From assembly GCA_035642095.1 (NCBI GenBank), contig DASQTB010000003.1, positions 1-20,983 on the forward strand: a DNA stretch of 20,983 nt. Direction: 5' to 3'. This stretch comes from DASQTB01 sp035642095 (GTDB lineage: Bacteria > Actinomycetota > UBA4738 > CALAEC01). Both the position numbers and the translations under genes were made by a program. The first letter of the stretch is position 1. Every line of letters starts with the position of its first letter. Shown here piece after piece: positions 1-5,981 of the stretch. A model generated the notes under the pieces. The model saw only the letters and a list, made by a program, of their open reading frames with translations. It searched no databases and was not told the origin of the DNA.

Positions 1-409
1 GGAGATGTTCCGAAAGCTCCTGGACGAGGTCCAGGCCGGGGACAACGTGGGGGTCCTCCTCCGGGGGATCGACAAGGAGGACGTGGCCCGGGGCCAGGTC
101 CTGGCCCAGCCGAGGTCGATCACCCCCCACACCGACTTCACCGCCCAGGTGTACGTCCTGTCCAAGGACGAGGGGGGCCGGCACACCCCGTTCGTCACCG
201 GGTACCAGCCCCAGTTCTACTTCCGGACCACCGACGTGACCGGCCAGATCGCCCTGCCGGAGGGGACGGAGATGGTCATGCCCGGGGACAACGTGGAGAT
301 GACCGTGGAGCTGGAGAAGCCCATCGCCATGGAGGAGGGCCTCCGGTTCGCCATCCGGGAGGGCGGCCGGACCGTGGGCGCCGGACGGGTGACCGGGGTC
401 ACCAAGTAG
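1..409 (+). CDS. tuf: Elongation factor Tu, C-terminal part (partial at 5' end)
   Basis: This is the last ~135 codons of EF-Tu, the GTPase that delivers aminoacyl-tRNA to the ribosomal A site; it enters the window already in frame (codon GAG at 2-4). Only the end of domain 2 and domain 3 are present. Conserved strings visible are MFRKLLDE, GDNVGVLLRGI, GGRHTPF, YRPQFYFRTTDVTG-like (here YQPQFYFRTTDVTG), EMVMPGDNVEM and GLRFAIREGGRTVGAG. The frame ends in TAG seven bases before rpmG, so tuf and rpmG are probably co-transcribed. The GTP-binding domain lies outside the window. Because the str operon at the other end of the window often carries its own tuf, the genome may hold two copies (inference). 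Confidence 0.97.
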   Translation, partial: EMFRKLLDEVQAGDNVGVLLRGIDKEDVARGQVLAQPRSITPHTDFTAQVYVLSKDEGGRHTPFVTGYQPQFYFRTTDVTGQIALPEGTEMVMPGDNVEMTVELEKPIAMEEGLRFAIREGGRTVGAGRVTGVTK

Positions 410-416
410 AGGAGCC

Positions 417-581
417 ATGCCCAAATCCGACAACCGCCCGACGATCACGCTGGCCTGCGGCGAGTGCAAGCGTCGGAACTACACCTCGAGGAAGAACCGG
501 CTGAACGATCGAGACCGGATCGAGCTCCGGAAGTACTGTCGGTGGTGCGGCCGGCACACCGCGCACCGCGAGACCCGGTAG
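417..581 (+). CDS. rpmG: 50S ribosomal protein L33 (zinc-ribbon form)
   Basis: A 54-residue basic protein beginning MPKSDNRPTITLACGEC. Two CxxC pairs (C14/C17 and C41/C44) form the zinc ribbon of the zinc-containing L33 type; length and the central NYTSRKNR segment fit the family. The start ATG follows the GGAG at 411-414 closely, and tuf ends only seven bases upstream. L33 sits on the large subunit near the E site. In mycobacteria rpmG also lies just upstream of hadAB and trpT-secE, so its place here is expected, but a response regulator and a pseudogene have come between. It converges on the minus-strand regulator with a gap of 13 bases and no obvious U-tract terminator. Confidence 0.95.
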   Translation: MPKSDNRPTITLACGECKRRNYTSRKNRLNDRDRIELRKYCRWCGRHTAHRETR

Positions 582-594
582 CGACCGGCTCGCC

Positions 595-1308
595 CTACAG
601 CGCTTCGCCGGCCCGAACCTTGCCGTGCCGGATGGCGTGGACGAGGGCCTCGTGCTTCGAGTGCACCTTCAGCTTGAACAGGATGTTCTGGATGTGCGTG
701 CGGAGGGTGTTCCGGCTGATGCCCAGCCAGTCGGCCAGCCGCTCGGGGGTCATCCCGTCGGCCAGCCCCTGGAGGATCTCCACCTCCCGGGGAGTGAGCC
801 GGTCGACCCGGTCGCGGCCCGCCGCGTCCTGCTCCCTCTTGTGCCGAAGCTGGGTCAGGATCCGCCGCATCTCCTGGGGCTCGATCAGCTGCTCGCCCCG
901 GTGAGCGGCGCGGATCGATCGGGCCACGTCCCTGATCGACCGGACCTTGGACAGGAACCCGGAGGCGCCGGCATCGATGGCCCGGGCTACGTTCCGCTCG
1001 TCTTCGTACGCCGAGAGCATGACCACCCGCGTCTCCGGTCGCTCCTCCCGGATCCGCCGGGTCGCCGAGATCCCGTCCGTCTTCGGCATGGCCACGTCCA
1101 TCAGGACCACGTCGGGCCGCTTCTCGAGCGTCAGGCGGACCGCCTCCTCTCCGTCGTGGACCACGCCCACCACGGCGATGCCCCGCTCCTGGCGGATCGC
1201 CGTGCGCAGGGCTTCGGCGAAGGTCCGATGGTCGTCGGCGATCAGCACCCGGATCGAGTCGCGAGGGCTGCGCGAACGGGGCGGGCCGTTCGGGGAGGAT
1301 GGGCGCAT
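595..1308 (-). CDS. NarL/FixJ-family response regulator, orphan
   Basis: A 237-residue two-domain regulator. The receiver domain (about 18-135) has the acidic pair D25/D26, phospho-acceptor D71 (in LMDVAMP), S99 and K121, so all phosphorylation residues are present. A LuxR-type helix-turn-helix (about 168-228) carries LTPREVEILQ and SRNTLRTHIQNILFKL. It should bind DNA as a phosphorylated dimer; the target and signal are unknown. No histidine kinase gene is in the window. I chose the ATG at 1308 because the in-frame sequence upstream is low-complexity and unlike the family. There is no convincing Shine-Dalgarno; a CACAAT box (1316-1321, minus strand) lies seven bases before the ATG, so the message may be leaderless (inference). 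The gene interrupts the usual rpmG-hadA neighbourhood. Confidence 0.9.
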   Translation of the reverse strand: MRPSSPNGPPRSRSPRDSIRVLIADDHRTFAEALRTAIRQERGIAVVGVVHDGEEAVRLTLEKRPDVVLMDVAMPKTDGISATRRIREERPETRVVMLSAYEDERNVARAIDAGASGFLSKVRSIRDVARSIRAAHRGEQLIEPQEMRRILTQLRHKREQDAAGRDRVDRLTPREVEILQGLADGMTPERLADWLGISRNTLRTHIQNILFKLKVHSKHEALVHAIRHGKVRAGEAL

Positions 1309-1437
1309 CGCCCTTATTGTGCCTCGCCGGCAACCGTGTCGCCACCGGCTCGATTCACCTTTTAACCATCGTTTCGGCCGTTCCGTACCCTCACTGCCCG
1401 CCACCGGAAGAGCGAGCGTGCCCCGCCTCGAAGCGAG

Positions 1438-1874
1438 GTCACGGTCGTCACCGGCACCGGTTCGAGGCAGGCCGGGATCACCCGGGACAACACGGTCCCA
1501 CACCGTCGACGACGGGCCGGGGGACTTCGTTTCGACGTCAACCTGAAGACGGCGTTCCACGCCACGCTTCGCGGCGATGCCCTTCCTCCGCGAGAGGGCC
1601 AACTGAGACGGCCCGAGAGCTCGGCCCGTTCCGGATCAACGTCAACGGCCGTGGCCCCGGATTCATCGAGACCCGCCTCACCGTGGCCAGGCAGGGAGGG
1701 GAGGACATCGGCGTCCCCGAGCAGGTCCGGCAGATGGCCCTGATGCCGATACCGCTGGGGCGGTATGGTCAGCCCGAGGACGTCGCCGGCGCCCCACTGC
1801 TCCTGGCCAGCGACGAGGCCGACATCGTCTCCGGCGTGGTCCTTCGGGTCTCCGGCCGGCAGCTGGGCCCGTGA
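1438..1874 (+). pseudogene. Degraded short-chain dehydrogenase/reductase (FabG-like)
   Basis: Pieces of one SDR protein appear in order but in all three frames. At 1438 a frame reads VTVVTGTGSR, the nucleotide-binding start, and runs straight into AGITRDNTV, so roughly 70 residues are missing between. At 1531 FDVNLKTAFHAT follows; at 1574 AMPFLRERAN continues in another frame and hits a stop. From about 1610 a third frame gives ELGPFRINVN, PGFIETRLT, IPLGRYGQPEDVAGAPLLLASDEADIV, ending at TGA 1872-1874. Within VN(AVA)PG the sequence reads AVAP in one frame and GFIE in another, a compensated indel. The catalytic Ser and YxxxK segment is absent, so the protein cannot be an active reductase. It lies just upstream of the HadA/HadB-like pair, suggesting a former reductase-dehydratase cluster (inference). 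Confidence 0.85.
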
Positions 1875-1893
1875 TGAGGAGGATCGGGTAGCC

Positions 1894-2337
1894 CTGAACC
1901 AGGCGCTCAAGGGCAAGACCTACCGGGAGCTGGAGCTGGAGCTCGACCGGGCCGGCGTGAATCGGTTCGCCCTGGCCGTGGGGGAGGACGATCCTCGGTT
2001 CACGGATCCCGAGGCCGCCAGGGTGGAGGGCTACCCCGACCAGCTCGCCTTCCCGACGTTCCCCACGGTGCTCGGGATCCTGGCCAGCGCCCAGGTCGTG
2101 GTCGACCCCGAGCTGGGCATGGACTACTCCCGGGTGGTCCACGGGGAGCAGTCCTTCGATTGGCGCCGTCCTCTGGTGGTCGGCGATCGCCTCCGCACGG
2201 TTCCCCGGATCGCGGACGTCTTCGTCAAGGGGCCGAACGAGTTCCTGGTGATCGAGGCCGAGATCACCGACGGCGACGGTGAGGTGGTCTGCGTGGCTCG
2301 GTCGACGCTGCTCTCCCGGGGAACGGCTGGAGCCTGA
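1894..2337 (+). CDS. HadA-like MaoC-family (FAS1-type) dehydratase subunit
   Basis: About 147 residues of single hot-dog fold, resembling the N-terminal dehydratase half and the mycobacterial HadA subunit of (3R)-hydroxyacyl-ACP dehydratase. Landmarks are KGKTYRELELELDR, RFALAVGEDD, AFPTFPTVLG, VVHGEQSFDWRRPLVVGD and the C-terminal DGDGEVVCVARSTLL. HadA-type subunits lack the catalytic Asp/His and hold the substrate chain while a HadB partner does the chemistry; HadB follows after one base. The start is uncertain: no ATG, GTG or TTG lies in frame at the natural N-terminus. A good AGGAGG is at 1877-1882; the codon five bases later is GTA (1888), and CTG follows at 1894, which I use provisionally. 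The fatty-acid or mycolate-like substrate is not shown by the sequence. Confidence 0.82.
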   Translation: MNQALKGKTYRELELELDRAGVNRFALAVGEDDPRFTDPEAARVEGYPDQLAFPTFPTVLGILASAQVVVDPELGMDYSRVVHGEQSFDWRRPLVVGDRLRTVPRIADVFVKGPNEFLVIEAEITDGDGEVVCVARSTLLSRGTAGA

Positions 2338-2338
2338 C

Positions 2339-2773
2339 GTGGTGGCCCGGCAGAAACCGGAGTTCGACGGCCTCGAGGTCGGCCAGGAGGTGTTCGCCTC
2401 GGAGAAGCTGATCCGCCGGGAGGACGTCAAGGCGTACGCCGACGCCTCGGGCGACCAGAACCCCCTCCATCAGGACGACGAGTTCGCCCGTGGCGTCGGA
2501 TTCCCGGGCATCATCGCCCACGGGATGTTCTCCCTGGCCCACCTGGTCAAAGCGGTCAAAGACTGGGTGGTGTCCCCTCGGGCGCTCCGTTCGATCGACG
2601 TGCAGTTCCGAGCGGTCGTCTACATGGACGAGACGTTGGTGGCCCGAGGGAGGATCGCCTCCCTCGATCCCGAGACGAAGGACGTCACGCTCGAGGTGTG
2701 GACGGAGGTCGACCGAGACGGCGAGGTCGTGAAGCCGATCAAGAACTCCCGGGCCATCGTCAACCTGGCCTGA
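2339..2773 (+). CDS. HadB-like MaoC-family (R)-hydroxyacyl dehydratase subunit
   Basis: A 144-residue hot-dog protein with the hydratase motif ASGDQNPLH, giving the catalytic Asp39 and His44, followed by the conserved FPGIIAHGMFSLAHL. This is the catalytic partner of the HadA-like protein upstream; such heterodimers remove water from 3-hydroxyacyl-ACP (or acyl-CoA) in fatty-acid elongation. The start is GTG at 2339 (a second GTG follows directly), one base after the hadA-like stop and six bases after GGAG (2329-2332), so translation is probably coupled. The order rpmG...hadA-hadB...trpT-secE matches mycobacteria, but no hadC-like third subunit is present here. An MaoC protein acting on another acyl-CoA remains possible. 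Confidence 0.88.
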   Translation: MVARQKPEFDGLEVGQEVFASEKLIRREDVKAYADASGDQNPLHQDDEFARGVGFPGIIAHGMFSLAHLVKAVKDWVVSPRALRSIDVQFRAVVYMDETLVARGRIASLDPETKDVTLEVWTEVDRDGEVVKPIKNSRAIVNLA

Positions 2774-2823
2774 ACGCTCGAGCGCGTTCCCCAGCGTAAC
2801 CTTGGAGATCGGAGGCGGGTCTA

Positions 2824-3426
2824 ATGGCTGACGCGATGATCGGTCGCGATCTCCTCGAACGCTGCCGGCGCGGCGAGCGGGAGGCGTTCGTGGAGCTGGT
2901 CGACGGGACGTACCGCCAGGTGTACACGCTGGCCGTACGCCTGGTCGGCGATCGGCACGAGGCGGAGGACGTGGCCCAGGAGGCGTACCTACGGGTGCAT
3001 CGGTCTCTGCGGACGTTCCGCGGCGACTCGAGCTTCCAGACATGGCTGTACCGGATCGTGGCCAACACGGCCATGACCCATCTCCGTAAGCGAGGCCGGT
3101 TCGGCGATCTGGCGGACGAGCCCGAGACGGTCCTCCGGTTGGCCGACTCGAGGCCACCCGAGGGTGAGGTCGACACGGACCACGTTCGGGTCGCGCTGAA
3201 TGCCCTTCCCGACGCTCAGCGCGTCATCCTGCTGATGAAGGACGCCTACGGGTTCTCGTGTCGGGAGATCGCCGACGAGATGGGCGTCTCCGAGGGGGCG
3301 GTCAAGGTTCGCCTCCACCGGGCCCGGCGGCGACTGAAGGACAGCCTGTACGGCCAGGCCCAGGGCGGACACCGGCAGGTGCGGGACCGCCTCCCGGAGT
3401 ACGTGGAGAGGGGACCGGATGGATGA
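2824..3426 (+). CDS. ECF-type RNA polymerase sigma factor
   Basis: A 200-residue sigma-70 relative with only regions 2 and 4. Region 2 (about 20-88) contains VGDRHEAEDVAQEAYLRVH and TWLYRIVANTAMTHLRKR; region 4 (about 123-175) contains LPDAQRVILLMKD and SCREIADEMGVSEGAVKVRLHRARRRLKD. It would direct RNA polymerase to a small regulon in response to an unknown stress. The start ATG follows GGAGGCGGG at 2811-2819. The gene overlaps the next, zinc-binding gene by eight bases, the usual sigma/anti-sigma arrangement. Unusually, its last 18 residues (H183 onward, RDRLPEYVERGPDG) look like the first helix of a ZAS anti-sigma domain rather than a sigma tail. Confidence 0.93.
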   Translation: MADAMIGRDLLERCRRGEREAFVELVDGTYRQVYTLAVRLVGDRHEAEDVAQEAYLRVHRSLRTFRGDSSFQTWLYRIVANTAMTHLRKRGRFGDLADEPETVLRLADSRPPEGEVDTDHVRVALNALPDAQRVILLMKDAYGFSCREIADEMGVSEGAVKVRLHRARRRLKDSLYGQAQGGHRQVRDRLPEYVERGPDG

Positions 3427-3742
3427 GATGACGGACTTCGAGGTCCACCTGGCCACCTGCCGCGACTGCGCGGACGAGCTGGCCCGGTACCGGGAGGTGG
3501 TGTCGGCCGTCGGGGCACTCGGCCACACGCTGGAGCCCGCCCCGGTCGACCTCCCGGATCGGGTCCTGGCCCACGTCCTCGAGGCGGAGCCCCGTTGGAT
3601 CGGCCGGGCCCGACGGGTGATCCATGACCGCCGGGTCCACGTGGCGGCGGCCTCCCTGGGCGGCGCCCTCCTCGGCGCCGGGGCCATGGTCATCCTGTGG
3701 CGGCGGACCGCTCGCCGGCCGGCGGCCGTGTGGACCGCCTAG
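3419..3742 (+). CDS. Anti-sigma factor-like membrane protein with partial ZAS zinc finger
   Basis: A 107-residue protein with H10, C14 and C17 (HLATCRDC), the HxxxCxxC core of zinc-dependent anti-sigma factors, then a linker and one hydrophobic segment at about 74-94 (VAAASLGGALLGAGAMVILW) before a short basic tail. Such proteins hold their cognate ECF sigma at the membrane until a signal releases it. It starts at ATG 3419 inside the end of the sigma gene, consistent with coupled translation. The N-terminus is short: the first helix and fourth zinc ligand expected in a ZAS domain are missing from this frame but can be read at the end of the upstream sigma frame. Its stop codon abuts the stop of the minus-strand gene with no base between. 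Confidence 0.75.
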   Translation: MDEMTDFEVHLATCRDCADELARYREVVSAVGALGHTLEPAPVDLPDRVLAHVLEAEPRWIGRARRVIHDRRVHVAAASLGGALLGAGAMVILWRRTARRPAAVWTA

Positions 3743-4441
3743 CTACCGGCCGCCCTCCGGCTCGCTCCCCCCCGCCTGGGACCTCGGGGTTCGCATGCCC
3801 TCCCAGGCCAGGGTCCGGTGCATCGAGCGGACGGCCCTGTCGAGGTCTTCCAGCCCCCGCTGGAACCGGACGACCTCGTCTCGGAGGGCGTCGAGGTCGT
3901 CCCGGATGACCTTGGCCACTCCCACCACCCCCTGGCCCGTCCTCCGGATGACCTCGTCTCCCAGCCGGCGCTGTTCCTCGGCCAGGCGGACCACCACCTC
4001 GCCCAGCGCGTCCAGGCGCTTCTCGATCCGCGCGTCGGTCCGGTCTGCGTCCGTCGGCCCCGGGTCCCGCTGGGCGGTCCGGAGGGCCTCCTCGATCCGG
4101 CCCAGCTGCATGCTCATGGCCTGGAACCGTTCATCCGCGAAGGCCAGGACTCCCTTGGCCACGGTGGCTTCGTCCGGGTCCCGGGGCCGGTGGGTCAGGG
4201 CGTCGGTCACCGCTTCTCGGGCCGCTTCCGCGGCGGCCTCCGACGCCGCGGCGATGCGCTGCTCCAGGACCTCGATGACGGCACGCTGATAGGCCTTCAG
4301 GACCTCCTGGAGCTTCACCGTCCGCCGGCGGCGAGAGCGTCGGCGGCCCTCCGGAAGGGGAACGGGTTCTTGGGATCGGGGACGAGGCGGTCGCCGCCGG
4401 GACGGCTCCGCCGCCTGGGGCGGTTCCTCCATCTGCTGCAT
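3743..4441 (-). CDS. Hypothetical coiled-coil protein
   Basis: A 232-residue protein that I cannot assign to a family. The first 42 residues are rich in Pro, Arg and Glu with a basic run (RRRSRRRR, about 33-40). From about 43 to 215 it is predicted to be mainly helical, with Ala/Glu/Arg-rich stretches such as IAAASEAAAEAAREAV and heptad-like segments (RIEKRLDALGEVVVRLAEEQRRL; DDLDALRDEVVRFQRGLEDL). There is no signal peptide or membrane segment and no Cys. A structural, DNA-associated or phasin-like role is conceivable but not shown. The ATG at 4441 follows GAGG at four bases' distance, and a minus-strand promoter candidate lies at 4474-4502. It is divergent from trpT-secE and convergent with the anti-sigma gene. 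Confidence 0.7.
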   Translation of the reverse strand: MQQMEEPPQAAEPSRRRPPRPRSQEPVPLPEGRRRSRRRRTVKLQEVLKAYQRAVIEVLEQRIAAASEAAAEAAREAVTDALTHRPRDPDEATVAKGVLAFADERFQAMSMQLGRIEEALRTAQRDPGPTDADRTDARIEKRLDALGEVVVRLAEEQRRLGDEVIRRTGQGVVGVAKVIRDDLDALRDEVVRFQRGLEDLDRAVRSMHRTLAWEGMRTPRSQAGGSEPEGGR

Positions 4442-4473
4442 GAGGCCTCGCTCGGCCGCGCGGGCTCGGCGAC

Positions 4474-4502
4474 AGTGTACGCTCGCCGTGGGTCCGCTTC
4501 AC
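4474..4502 (-). promoter_or_regulatory. Candidate promoter of the coiled-coil gene
   Basis: On the minus strand a GTGAAG -35 (plus positions 4497-4502) and TACACT -10 (4474-4479) are separated by exactly 17 bases. The ATG of the coiled-coil gene lies 33 bases past the -10. The -35 occupies the same bases as the candidate -35 of the divergent trpT promoter. Confidence 0.5.
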
Positions 4503-4528
4503 GCACCCCCGGCGGCCTCGCGTATACT
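4498..4528 (+). promoter_or_regulatory. Candidate promoter of trpT-secE-nusG-rplK-rplA
   Basis: A clear TATACT -10 is at 4523-4528, and tRNA-Trp begins 36 bases past it. The best -35 is TTCACG at 4498-4503, with a long 19-base spacer, so this promoter may need help at the -35. The same -10 hexamer occurs before rpoB and rpsL. Confidence 0.6.
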
Positions 4529-4563
4529 TCCTTTCCGGGTCGTCCGCCCGAGATCCCGGTCAG

Positions 4564-4637
4564 AGGGCCGTAGCTCAATTTGGCAGAGCACCGGTCTCCA
4601 AAACCGGCGGTTGGGGGTTCGAGTCCCTCCGGCCCTG
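4564..4637 (+). tRNA. trpT: tRNA-Trp (anticodon CCA)
   Basis: The cloverleaf folds completely: acceptor AGGGCCG (4564-4570) pairs with CGGCCCT (4630-4636); D stem GCTC/GAGC (4573-4576/4586-4589); anticodon stem CCGGT/ACCGG (4591-4595/4603-4607) around loop CTCCAAA with anticodon CCA at 4598-4600; T arm GGGGG-TTCGAGT-CCCTC (4613-4629); discriminator G4637. The 3' CCA is not encoded. tRNA-Trp directly before secE is the usual actinobacterial order. Confidence 0.97.
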
Positions 4638-4650
4638 CACAGGAGGAGCC

Positions 4651-4932
4651 GTGAACAGACAGACCAAGCGGATGATGGAGCGAGACCGCCGTCAGCAGAC
4701 GGCGCCTCGTCGGCCGGCCGTGCCCGAGCGCAAGCAGCGTGTCGGACCGCGCCAGTTCCTCCGTGAGGTCCGTCAGGAGCTGAAGAAGGTGGCCTGGCCC
4801 ACCCGGCGGGAGCTCCTGTCGTACACCCTCGTCGTGCTGGTCTCCGTCATCGTGCTCACCAGCTTCGTGTTCGGCCTCGACTTCGTGATCTCCAAGGGGA
4901 TCCTGGTCGTGTTCGGGGTCGACACCGGTTAG
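4651..4932 (+). CDS. secE: Preprotein translocase subunit SecE
   Basis: A 93-residue single-span SecE, the clamp subunit that stabilises SecY in the SecYEG channel. The basic N-terminal half (about 1-40) is followed by the conserved amphipathic FLREVRQELKKVAWPTRREL and one membrane helix (about 56-80, YTLVVLVSVIVLTSFVFGLDF). The GTG start is preceded at four bases by AGGAGG (4641-4646), immediately after tRNA-Trp. Length and motif fit the actinobacterial and Gram-positive single-helix form rather than the three-helix E. coli form. It is followed after ten bases by nusG, the standard pair. Confidence 0.96.
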   Translation: MNRQTKRMMERDRRQQTAPRRPAVPERKQRVGPRQFLREVRQELKKVAWPTRRELLSYTLVVLVSVIVLTSFVFGLDFVISKGILVVFGVDTG

Positions 4933-4942
4933 AAGGACACCC

Positions 4943-5968
4943 GTGCCCATCGAGGACCCTCCCGAGAACCGCACCGACGCGCCCGATGCCCCCTCGGACG
5001 AGGAGGTCGTCCCGCCGCCGGACCGGGCGGAGGCCGAGCCCGGTCCGACGGGGGAACAGGCTTCCGGGGAAGAGGCCGGACCGGCCGGCGAGAAAGACGC
5101 TCCCCAGCCGGGTGACGAGCCGGGCCCGGAGGCCGTCGGGGCCCCGGGGGAGTCCGGTTTTCCGGAGGAGGACGCGGCGGAACCGGCGCCGGTGGAACCG
5201 ATCGCGGCCGAGGTGGAGGAGGGACTGGCCGAACCTGGCGAGGTCCCGGAGTCCCCGGACGGGGCGGTCGAACCCACCCCGGAATCGGAGGAACCCGAAG
5301 CCCCCCAGGTGCCGGAGCGGGAGACGCCGGCTGCCGCCGCCAGTGAGGCGGCACCTCCGGAAGGGGACGGGTCCGGACCGGTGGCCGTCGCCCCCGCCGA
5401 GGAGGCCCCGACCGGGGCCGACCCGTTCGGCGGGCCCGGCGACTGGTACGTGATCCACACCTACGCCGGTTACGAGAACAAGGTGAAGACGAACCTGGAG
5501 TCCCGGATCCACACCATGCAGATGGAGGACAAGATCTTCGACGTCCACGTCCCCATGGAGGACGTCATGGAGATCAAGGGCGGGAAGAAGCAGGTCGTCC
5601 AGAAGAAGGTGTTCCCGGGCTACCTCCTGGTGAAGATGGTCTACGACGACGACTCGTGGTACGTCGTCCGGAACACCCCGGGGGTCACCGGGTTCGTGTC
5701 CAGCGGCACCGGGCAGAAGCCGACCCCGCTGTCGCGTCGGGAGGTGGAGAAGATCCTGGCGGTGAAGGAGGAGGAGGCCAAGAAACCGGCCTTCCGCCTC
5801 GAGTTCGAGGAGGGTGACGTGGTCCGGATCATCTCCGGCCCGTTCGCCGACTTCAACGGAACGATCAGCGACATCAACGTGGACCAGTCCAAGCTCCGAG
5901 TGATGGTCAACATCTTCGACAGGGAGACCCCGGTCGAGCTGGGCTTCGACCAGGTGGCCAAGGTCTAG
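4943..5968 (+). CDS. nusG: Transcription termination/antitermination factor NusG with long acidic N-terminal extension
   Basis: NusG binds the RNA polymerase clamp through its NGN domain and couples it to the ribosome, Rho or S10 through its KOW domain. The NGN domain begins at GDWYVIHTYAGYENKV (about 166) and includes FPGYLLVKM and NTPGVTGFV; KOW is at about 285-341 (EEGDVVRIISGPFADFNGTI). Before it lies a 165-residue segment made almost wholly of Pro, Glu, Ala, Gly and Asp, presumably disordered. Actinobacterial NusG proteins are often extended, but 341 residues is at the long end. The GTG start follows AAGGA at six bases. A start nearer the NGN domain cannot be excluded, but no better ribosome site is seen and the extension stays open in frame. 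Thirteen bases separate it from rplK. Confidence 0.94.
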   Translation: MPIEDPPENRTDAPDAPSDEEVVPPPDRAEAEPGPTGEQASGEEAGPAGEKDAPQPGDEPGPEAVGAPGESGFPEEDAAEPAPVEPIAAEVEEGLAEPGEVPESPDGAVEPTPESEEPEAPQVPERETPAAAASEAAPPEGDGSGPVAVAPAEEAPTGADPFGGPGDWYVIHTYAGYENKVKTNLESRIHTMQMEDKIFDVHVPMEDVMEIKGGKKQVVQKKVFPGYLLVKMVYDDDSWYVVRNTPGVTGFVSSGTGQKPTPLSRREVEKILAVKEEEAKKPAFRLEFEEGDVVRIISGPFADFNGTISDINVDQSKLRVMVNIFDRETPVELGFDQVAKV

Positions 5969-5981
5969 ACGAGGACGCGGG

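Noticed and set aside
1309..1602. N-terminal extension of the response regulator to 1602
   Set aside because: The extra 98 residues are Arg/Gly/Pro-rich, antisense to the SDR relic, and absent from the NarL/FixJ family.
1765..1893. ATG 1765 as the start of the hadA-like gene
   Set aside because: It lies within the SDR relic in another frame and adds 43 residues unlike any MaoC protein.
2775..2784. Palindrome CGCTCGAGCG before the sigma gene as a terminator or operator
   Set aside because: Only 10 bases, no U-tract after it, and such palindromes are frequent in this composition.
4970..5430. Tandem repeats in the nusG extension
   Set aside because: The stretch is low-complexity with recurring GAGGAG- and CCGG-type words, but I found no fixed repeat unit.
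4315..5460. Ser/Gly/Pro-rich minus-strand frame across tRNA-Trp, secE and the nusG extension
   Set aside because: It crosses a tRNA gene and its low complexity mirrors the Glu/Pro-rich nusG extension.
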